Part shown: piece after piece, positions 56,790-64,000 of the stretch | Layout: each line of letters starts with the position of its first letter | Position numbering within the stretch: position 1 is the stretch's first letter | Assembly: GCA_017311315.1 (NCBI GenBank) | Contig: CM029669.1 | Location: 17,395,102-17,459,101 of the forward strand | Source of the DNA: Dendrocalamus latiflorus | Taxonomy: Eukaryota; Streptophyta; Magnoliopsida; Poales; Poaceae | Length of the DNA stretch: 64,000 bases | Direction: 5' to 3' | Position numbers and translations under genes: made by a program | The notes under the pieces: model-generated | Seen by the model: only the letters and a program-made list of their open reading frames with translations | Databases searched by the model: none | What the model was told of the DNA's origin: nothing

Positions 56790-57356
56790 AATACTTTTAG
56801 CTCTTAAACCTTTGCAATTCATAATACATGTCGTCGATTATTATATTGATTCTCTTTATGATGACAAATCGAATCAATACATCATTTCAAAAAGAAGAAA
56901 ACGCTTGTAATAAGATTCATATTCTTGTACATGTCAGTTCCAGCTAGGAGAAGGTTATGTTTTTTTTTCAACTTATGATTTACGATTCTCTTTGAATAAA
57001 TACATAAATAGATCGACTTCTCTGTTATCTTTTTAAACCAGCTTATTGAGATAATTTTTTCGAAACAATTTATCGGTATTCAGTTAATTCATACAAATGC
57101 ACACACTAAATTCAAAAACTATCAACTATAACAATAAATTATTAGCCATAGAAAAAGTAACGCACTTTGACATATAAACAAAGGTGAACAGACGAGACAT
57201 GAACCGATATCAAATAGGACGGGTCTCCTGTAACAACATGGCGCGCGTGCACCTGACATTGTACTTGAGCCCTTACAAACGCAGCTTTTTTTAATCAGAT
57301 ACCGTAACCTACTAGCCCTCTTGTAGTAAGTCCGTTTCCGAGTTGGACGCAGGCTT
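56790..57356. other. AT-rich intergenic sequence
   Basis: No coding exon or bounded element was recognised between the MITE and the hAT element. Confidence 0.35.
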
Positions 57357-57364
57357 GCTCGAGC

Positions 57365-58410
57365 CAGCGCCGGTGGTTTTGAGGGCCCTAAGGCGAACTT
57401 GTCATGACGGGCCTATTAGATCATGTATAGAATTTTATAATATATAGGTACTAATTTTACTTGCAAAGCGAAAACGAATCCAATAATATATTTTTAATTT
57501 AGCATGTCTGATAATTATCAACGAACAATGTAGACTAAAATAACAATATATTTGTACTTCTAGAACTAATATGATTACCTTAAGGAAGAATAGAACTCCA
57601 TTATATCCATTGCTTCTCATAAAATGATACTTCTTCGGGCATTTCTTGATGCAAAATCATCAAGGACGGTATTGAGATCAATAGTGTCCAAGACATCCTT
57701 CTCGATGGTGCACATAGCCAAGCCATTTAACCTTTCTTGTGACATAGTTGATCTCAAATAGTTCTTCAACAACTAGTTTTCTTCATTTTCTTTTCTCAGC
57801 CCCTGACAAATGTTTCTTAGGGAACATTCTAAAATTCTAACACCTAAATTAGAATAAAAACACGACTATATGAGTATAGAGTACTAGAAGTCTGAAATAT
57901 TGTACAAAAAATTAATTTGGATTAAAAAAGAATAAGGAAAAAAATACCTAGGGCCTGGACTCTGAATCTCTGATTGAACCACCGAGCAACTGATGAACTG
58001 ATCTGCTGATCGCAAATCGCAAGAACCAAGATGCCTGATTGATCGGAGTGCCGAGCGCGAGCCGAGATGTCGTCGTCGTCGGTCGTCGAGCCCTGGTCGC
58101 CGCCGCCGTGTCCGCGGACTGCGACTCCGCGCGACTCTCCCTCTCCGTCTCGCGATCGCAGACTCGCGGTGTAGGTCGCGGTCTCTGCTCGCGTGGGAAA
58201 AGAAACGAGCTCGGGACTCGATCAGGAATTCAGGAGTCGGAGTCCGACGTTTGGCCTTCTTGGGCCGGCCGGCCAGTTTTCTTCTTCTTTGGTTCTAATT
58301 ATTTTGCTAATGGACTATAGGGCCTGGGGTTTGTATACATGGGTTTAGGCCCCTCCCTCGCCTGGGCCCTAGGCGGTCGCACCCGGTGCACCTCCCTAGG
58401 GCCGGCACTG
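57365..58410 (-). mobile_element. hAT-superfamily element with 8-bp target duplication
   Basis: A perfect GCTCGAGC duplication lies at 57357-57364 and 58411-58418. The inverted ends are CAGCGCCGG on the left and CAGTGCCGG (reverse complement) on the right, followed by related GGGCCCTA-type sequence inside each end. It is 1046 bp long. The left part contains a C-terminal transposase remnant on the minus strand (57630-57790) and the right part is GC-rich. It is an internally deleted, non-autonomous copy. It lands about 107 bp upstream of the start codon at 58525. Confidence 0.88.
57630..57790 (-). pseudogene. C-terminal fragment of a hAT transposase (DUF4371/TTF-finger type)
   Basis: On the minus strand the sequence reads KNYLRSTMSQERLNGLAM, then CTIEKDVLDTIDLNTVLDDF. 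This is the hAT C-terminal dimerisation tail as found in plant zinc-finger MYM/DUF4371-type transposases. No catalytic region is present. It matches the hAT termini of the surrounding element. Confidence 0.7.
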
Positions 58411-58524
58411 GCTCGAGCCTACAATGCACACATACACGTACGTGCGTGTTACCACCTGCCCACGTCTCCCAAACCCCTAGCACGCCCGTAGCCCTTCCCT
58501 GCAAACATCATCCCCCGAGCAACG

Positions 58525-58653
58525 ATGGCAGCACGCGCTTTCCTCTCGTCCCGGCTCGCCGGCCAGCTCGCGGCGGTAAGTAGCTGCGGCCGCCAGCCGT
58601 ACGGTGCAGCAGCGGTGGCGCGGCAAGAACCTGCCGCCGACGGCACGGCGAGG
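58525..58653 (+). pseudogene. 5' coding segment of a host gene cut by a Ty3-gypsy insertion
   Basis: An ATG in good context (AACGATGGC) opens 43 codons before the LTR begins at 58654. The peptide starts MAARAFLSSRLAGQLAA and continues with VSSCGRQPYGAAAVARQ. It is Arg/Ala/Ser-rich with no acidic residue in the first 34, like a mitochondrial or plastid targeting sequence. A splice-donor-like GTAAGT at 58576-58581 means the true exon could end after 17 codons, placing the retroelement in an intron instead. The rest of the gene is beyond the window. I cannot name the product. The short leader (58419-58524) abuts the hAT element. Confidence 0.5.
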
Positions 58654-59049
58654 TGTCAGAATCTGGAGAACTACTTCTGGGAGATCGCTGTTTTGTTTTG
58701 AAGGTGATACCGCTTTGTCAGCTCTATCATTTTCATCAACGGTTAGGATTGCGTGCATCTGGAAGGGTTGGCATCTACGGTCACAACTTAGTTATGTTAA
58801 TGCTTGTTTACTTAGAACTTAATTCAGTGTTAATCTGGTTGTAATTGCTGTAATCAGTCCTTTCCTTAATGGGGAACTGTACTCTTATACGCTGTGCTGG
58901 AAGGGAATGGAACAAGGAGTTGCCGATATTTCCAATAGCCTTAGCTGTAACTTTAGCTTTACCTTGTTCTCTCCGTTTTTCCCCTTTCTCCAGGCGACGG
59001 CTTGCCGATTTCTCCTGTCAATCGCAGTCGCAAATTCGGGGATCTGACA
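58654..59049 (+). repeat. 5' LTR of the Ty3-gypsy element
   Basis: The ends TGTCAGAATC and GGGATCTGACA form the usual short inverted TG...CA termini (TGTCAGA and TCTGACA). It is 396 bp and is followed at once by the primer site. The partner LTR is not in the window. Confidence 0.85.
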
Positions 59050-59233
59050 TTGGTATCAGAGCAAGATCCATCCTCGGCAAGAAGTGATTGGGAGCGATTG
59101 GGTTGGGAACTCTTCTCCTCGTAAAATCCCTAATTGCTCCCGATCAGTGGAGGCGGATTGAATCGGCGTTGGGTGAGGGTTCCGGATTCCCATCCGTGGT
59201 AAAATCCCCGAGCTGAGCTTCGATTCGTGAAGG

Positions 59234-60509
59234 ATGACAAAATCAATGGCAAGAAACGAGGCAGAAGCATCCGAGCTCACTGCAGTCCGGCAAGAAGCCA
59301 TGGAGGCGAGTTTCAAGGCAGATGTGCTGCAGCGACAGATGGGAGAGTTGCAAAAGCAAGTGTCTGGGATGCAAGATCAGATGAATAGGATGGAGGCCTT
59401 ATTGCAAGGGTTAGTCAATCCTCAGGCTAGAGTGACGGATCAGAGGAATATGCAAGATCTGGCTCAATCGGGAGAAATTGAGATGGAAGTGACAAGAAGG
59501 TCCGAAGAGCTGGGGCATGTGAACTTCAACAGCACACATGGGATTCAAGTGATGGGGACACCAGAAGGTAATTACACTCACCCGTCTACTGGTTTTTTTT
59601 GCAGTAGCAACTAGTTGGGGTCTAGATCAATTGCCGCGTTCTTCCTGTCCTTCCCCCACACTTAATCATCTAAACCCTAACCGAGAAGCCAACATATTAC
59701 GGCAATGGCCCCAGAACCCTAGGGAATATATGAATCGGCCTCAATACCAGTACCATGCCCGACAATGGAATCCCAACCCTAGCAATGATAGAGTTCATAG
59801 TTTTTACAAATCTATTGCTAAGGGGCCTAAGTTGGATTTCCCTAGATTTGAGGGTGGAGAACCCTTGGAGTGGATCAGACAGAGTGAAACCTATTTTGCA
59901 ATGGCTAATGTTCCTGAGGAGGAAAATTTTGATCTAGCTCAAATGTACATGGTGGGTAGGGCTGATCGATGGTTGAGGAGCACTGGGATACTTTGGAACC
60001 CACCTCCATGGTCAGATTTTTGTACCATGATCTGTGACAGATTTGCTCAGCATAGTGGTTATGAGGTGCTTGAGAATTTTCATTCAGTGAAGCAATATAA
60101 TTTGAGCATATCTGATTATATTGATAAGTTTGAAGAGCTCATGGCATTGTACAAAAATGAAAACTCCCTGCAAAACCCTTCTTTCTTTGTTAAATGTTTT
60201 ATTAATGGGTTGAGAAGTGACATTAAACATTACCTTAAACCCTTGAAGCCACAGACTTTATGCGAAGCTTATTGGATGGCTAAGGATATGGAAAATGGTG
60301 CTGGAGCAGTGGCCAAAAAGAGCTTTCAGCATTTAGGTTTGGGGTTGAATAAGGGTTTAACTACTTTTTCCAAGCATAAACCCTTGTCAGAGACTAATGT
60401 TCATAAAAAGGAGGCAGCCCCTAAGCCATTTACTCCTGGAATCTGCATATATTGTGGTGATAAATGGTTTCTTGGTCACAAATGCAAGCAATACAGCAAG
60501 TTAACCTAA
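59234..60509 (+). pseudogene. Ty3-gypsy gag, one frameshift
   Basis: The first frame (59234-59614) begins MTKSMARNEAEASELTAVRQ and is a coiled coil (MGELQKQVSGMQDQMNRMEA). A run of eight T at about 59591-59598 shifts the frame. The second frame continues to 60509 with the retrotransposon gag domain: FPRFEGGEPLEWIRQSETYF, RWLRSTGI and FHSVKQYNLSISDYIDKFEE. A Cys/His knuckle (CIYCGDKWFLGHKC) ends it. One base in the T run separates it from a single frame; this could also be a sequencing error. Confidence 0.85.
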
Positions 60510-63302
60510 TGGCAAGTGAGGGGAATGAGGCAGATTCAGCTGAGCCTGATCAGGATAGTGGACAGTTAGACAACACAGAAAAGCCCACATCACATTCAGA
60601 TACTGAAGAGCAGTTGATGCAGATTTCCCTTCAAGCTGTTAGTGGACAGATTGGGATATCTACTTATACCTTGGTTGTCAACATTGGGGGAAGGCAAGGA
60701 GTAGCTCTGGTTGACAGTGGGAGTTCTCACACCTTTATTGATCTCTCTTTTGCTACCCGGACTACATGCAAAATCCAAATGACTCCCTTGCAAAAGGTAA
60801 CTGTGGCAGGGGGTGGAACTTTGCTCACTGGTTCATTCATTGCACATGAAGATTACAGCATTGGTGGGGAGAGATTCAATAGTTCCTTCAAGATATTACC
60901 TCTAAAATGGTATGATTTGGTGTTTGGGTGTGATTGGATGTATACCCACAGTCCAGTGAGTATCGATTTGAAGGCTAGGAGGTTAGTTATTATGAAGCAA
61001 GGAGCCACAGAGGTAGTCTTTGAAGACCCTAAGCCAATTCCTATAGTCAAGGTACTAAGTAACAAGGGCTGGGATAAGTTAGCAGCAAAGGGGGTTTGTG
61101 GGTTTGTGTTGGACCTACAATCCCAGGAGCCACAATCTGCAGCTACAGTAATTAATCCTCTCTACCAATCCTTGATTGAGTCATACCAAGATGTTTTCTC
61201 AGAACCTCAAGGCCTGCCTCCACAAAGAGAGTGTGATCATTCTATTTCTATCAAAGAAGGGGGCAATCCTCCTAATATTCGTCCCTATCAAGTCCCTCAT
61301 CAATTGAAGGTTGAAATGGAGCAGCGAATCCACAAATTGTTGGAATCATCGATTATCCGACCGAGTTTCAGTCCTTTTTCCACCCCAGCCATTCTAGTCA
61401 AGAAAAAGGACGGTTCATGGAGGTTATGTGTGGACTACCGAAAACTCAATGCATCGACCATTAAAAACAAATACCCAATTCCGGTCATTGAAGACTTATT
61501 AGATGAGTTACATGGGGCAGCTATATTCAGCATATTGGATCTGAAATCGGGTTATCATCAAATTCGCATGAAGCCAGAGGACATTTATAAAACAGCCTTT
61601 AGGACTTACTTGGGTCATTTCAAATACTTGGTCATGCCCTTTGGCTTAACTAACGCCCCGGCTACCTTCTAGTCTTTGATGAATACTATCTTTGCCAAGT
61701 TTTTGAGGAAATTCATTCTAGTATTCTTCGATGATATACTAGTGTATAGCAAGAATGAGGAAGAGCACCGGCAACACTTAATCATTGTATTGGACATCTT
61801 GAGACAGCAAAGGTTGTTTGCTAATTTCAGCAAGTGTGTATTTGCTACTACTCAGGTGGAGTATTTGGGACACATCATTTCGAAGCAAGGGGTAGCTACA
61901 GATCCGAAGAAAATTATTGCTATCCAAGACTGGCCCAAGCCTCAAGAGGTGTCGCAATTAAGGAGCTTTTTGGGGATGACGGGATATTATCGGAGATTCA
62001 TCCGGAACTACGGGCTGATTTGTCGACCTCTTCATGACATGTTGAAGAAAGAGGGTTTCAATTGGGGACATGCTCAAGACCAAGCCTTCGAAGAACTAAA
62101 GCTTAAGTTGACTTCAGCACCTGTGTTGGCCATTCCAAACTTCTCTGAACCCTTTACTCTCGAGACAGATGCAAGCGAAAAAGGAATCGGGTCAGTCCTT
62201 ATGCAAAATGGGAAACCCATTGCTTATTTTAGCAAGACATTTGGGATTAAATCTGCAGCCTTATCCACTTATGACAAGGAGGCTTTAGCAATAATAGAGT
62301 CATTAAAGAGATGGAGACATTACTTCTTGGGAACTAAGCTTGTGATTAAAACAGATCAGCAAAGCCTCAAATATATGACGGAGCAACGAATCGGTGAGGG
62401 GATCCAACATAAACTGATGCTAAAGTTACTTGAGTTTGATTACATCATTGAGTACAAGAAGGGGAAGGAGAACAAAGTGGTCGACGCCTTATCTAGGAGG
62501 GGTACCGAAATGATGGCTGTCTCCATGGCGGTTCCCATTTGGGTAGAAGCAATCGAGAATAGTTACACCTTGGATACCCATTGTAAAGAGTTGATGGAGC
62601 GTCTCTCCATAGCTCTGGAACCCGAATCTGGCTTCACTCTTCACTCGGGTGTACTGCGGTACAAGGGCAGACTTTATGTGGGCAGTGATGCCGAGTTAAG
62701 GCAACAAATTATGCATTCACTCCATTCTTCAGCGGTTGGAGGACATTCTGGTATGGTGGCGACATATCAGCGGGTTAAGCACTTGTTTTATTGGCCTGGG
62801 ATTAAGAAAGATGTGCATGCATTTGTCCAGAACTGCCCTGTATGCCAACGATCCAAGGCAGAACACTATCATTACCCCGGCCTATTGGAACCCCTACCCA
62901 TACCTGACATGGCCTGGACCCACATCTCGATGGATTTCATCAAATGAATGCCAAAATCAAAGGGGTATGAGGTAATTTTTGTTGTGGTTGACCGATTTAC
63001 AAAGTATGCGCATTTTATACCTTTGACTCACCCATATTCAGTCCAGTCTGTTGCTCAGGCTTTCATTGACAATGTTTTTAAGCTGCATAGTTTCCCTTTG
63101 GCAATTGTGACCGACAGAGATCGCATCTTCACTAGTAAATTGTGGCAAGAACTCTTCAAATCTTTAAAGGTGGAACTGAGGTTCAGTTCGGCTTACCACC
63201 CTCAAACGGACGGACAAACGGAGCGGGTTAATCAATGCGTTGAAACTTACTTGAGATGCATGGCTTTTCAAGAACCTAGGCGTTGGGTATCTTGGCTGTC
63301 AC
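60464..63302 (+). pseudogene. Ty3-gypsy pol (protease, RT, RNase H, integrase), two stops and truncated
   Basis: The frame overlaps the end of gag. The likely start ATG at 60509-60511 overlaps the gag stop as TAATG. Protease: ALVDSGSSHTFI. Reverse transcriptase: DGSWRLCVDYRKLN, FSILDLKSGYHQIRM and VFFDDILVYS (the catalytic DD). RNase H: TDASEKGIGSVLMQ. Integrase: HSGMVATYQRVKHLFYWPG with CPVCQRSK (zinc finger), then VTDRDRIFTS and HPQTDGQTERVNQ (core). A TAG at 61671-61673 lies between NAPATF and SLMNTIF, and a TGA at 62945-62947 lies after SMDFIK. The gene is cut at 63302 by another insertion. Confidence 0.9.
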
Positions 63303-64000
63303 CAGTGGCGTAGCTAGGATTTATAGCTATGGTGGTCCATTGTCTAAAATTGGATATGATATGATTAATGAAGTTCAAATTTGCTCTCTAGTGAACTTCA
63401 ATGCTTCACATTTCACACTTACATATCATCAAGCACTTGGGATGTGCAAACATATTCAGATTTGAATTACCAAATGAACAATAAATTGATTATCACAGCC
63501 ATGTATATGGAAAAATAGGTATATGTTTGCAGTTCTGTAATATATGTATGAAGCACCACTAAAAGGGTGAAAAATAGAATAACAGGGACATGTTCACATA
63601 AATCAAGCAGATACTAACACACGATATTATTTTCAGTAGTGCAACATTGTAACACCAGAGAGGTACAAAAGGTGGTTGGTTTTGTCAAATCAAAAAATAT
63701 TAAACCATAAAGGGAATAAACTACATACAACATTACCATACTAACAGACAAAACAATCGATCACTAATCCACAATCAACTCTCATTTCAGAATCTTTTGA
63801 CAACGAAAACGGGAAAACACAAATCATTGTACTAGTGGATCCAACTCCCAAGACTCAGTAACAAGGTAACCAAAAAAAGGGCTACATTTCACTATTAGTC
63901 GCAACGAGTTTATTGAGAATGACACCCAACCATGACTGTAAGGCTCAAGGTTACTAGTACTGATCCTGAAAACCGAATACAAGAAATCACATAACTAGAG
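63303..64000 (+). mobile_element. Start of a hAT-like element inserted in the gypsy integrase
   Basis: Integrase coding stops abruptly and CAGTGGCGTAGCTAGGATT begins, a terminus of the type found at grass hAT elements. The 8 bp before it (GCTGTCAC, 63295-63302) would be the target duplication. The other end is outside the window. The 700 bp seen are AT-rich, with no recognisable transposase. Confidence 0.6.

Larger units (their letters stand above)
58654..63302 (+). mobile_element. Ty3-gypsy LTR retrotransposon (5' part, interrupted at 63303)
   Basis: The 5' LTR is 58654-59049 and the primer site TTGGTATCAGAGC lies at 59050-59062. The order is gag, protease, reverse transcriptase, RNase H, integrase, which is the Ty3-gypsy order. 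Integrase is cut at 63303 by a hAT-like terminus, and the remaining integrase and 3' LTR must be beyond the window. There are two nonsense codons and one frameshift, so it is inactive as read. It disrupts the host coding segment at 58525-58653. Confidence 0.9.

Noticed and set aside
1..64000. CRISPR arrays, rRNA, tRNA genes and bacterial operons
   Set aside because: None seen. Direct repeats here are LTRs, minisatellites or transposon motifs, and the genes have eukaryotic introns.

Overview
The window is nuclear DNA from a plant, almost certainly a grass (Poaceae). The evidence is GT-AG introns in many-exon genes, site II (GGCCCA/TGGGCC) promoter boxes, and dense nesting of plant-type transposons (Mutator, CACTA, hAT, Tourist-like MITEs, Ty1-copia, Ty3-gypsy). 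I cannot name the species from sequence alone.

Only two ordinary host genes look complete. (1) COG3, the Sec34-type subunit of the conserved oligomeric Golgi tethering complex, is on the + strand at 490-14331, with 25 exons encoding 772 residues. Two of its introns carry LTR-element insertions. (2) A two-exon FCS-like zinc finger (FLZ/DUF581) gene lies at 49960-50601; an LTR element begins 11 bp after its stop codon. A third host locus survives only as a 43-codon 5' coding segment (58525-58653). It is cut by a Ty3-gypsy insertion and has a hAT element about 100 bp upstream.

The rest is mobile DNA. An 8.3-kb Mutator-like element (14679-23003) has about 284-bp terminal inverted repeats and a perfect 9-bp target duplication. 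It carries a broken MURA-type transposase, a plant mobile domain (PMD) gene and two divergent GRF zinc-finger genes. Beside it is an older Mutator-type element (about 23293-26064) with a decayed PMD pseudogene, then a 442-bp Mutator-type MITE (26892-27333). A CACTA element (28690-30233) contains a miniature histone H3-like gene with histone-type promoter motifs. An 11.6-kb minus-strand Ty1-copia element (35717-47313) with 1.88-kb LTRs is full of stops and frameshifts. A TRIM follows at 47327, and a gag-only copia-type element (50613-54055) lies behind FLZ. A hAT element with an 8-bp target duplication sits at 57365-58410. The window ends in a Ty3-gypsy element (from 58654) whose integrase is broken by another hAT-like insertion at 63303.

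Work flows in two directions here. COG3 and FLZ are cellular genes (Golgi tethering and, by family, SnRK1-linked regulation). The Mutator and CACTA elements show repeated capture or carriage of host-type domains (PMD, GRF zinc finger, histone H3). All coordinates were read by eye; splice sites are inferred from GT/AG signals and frame continuity.
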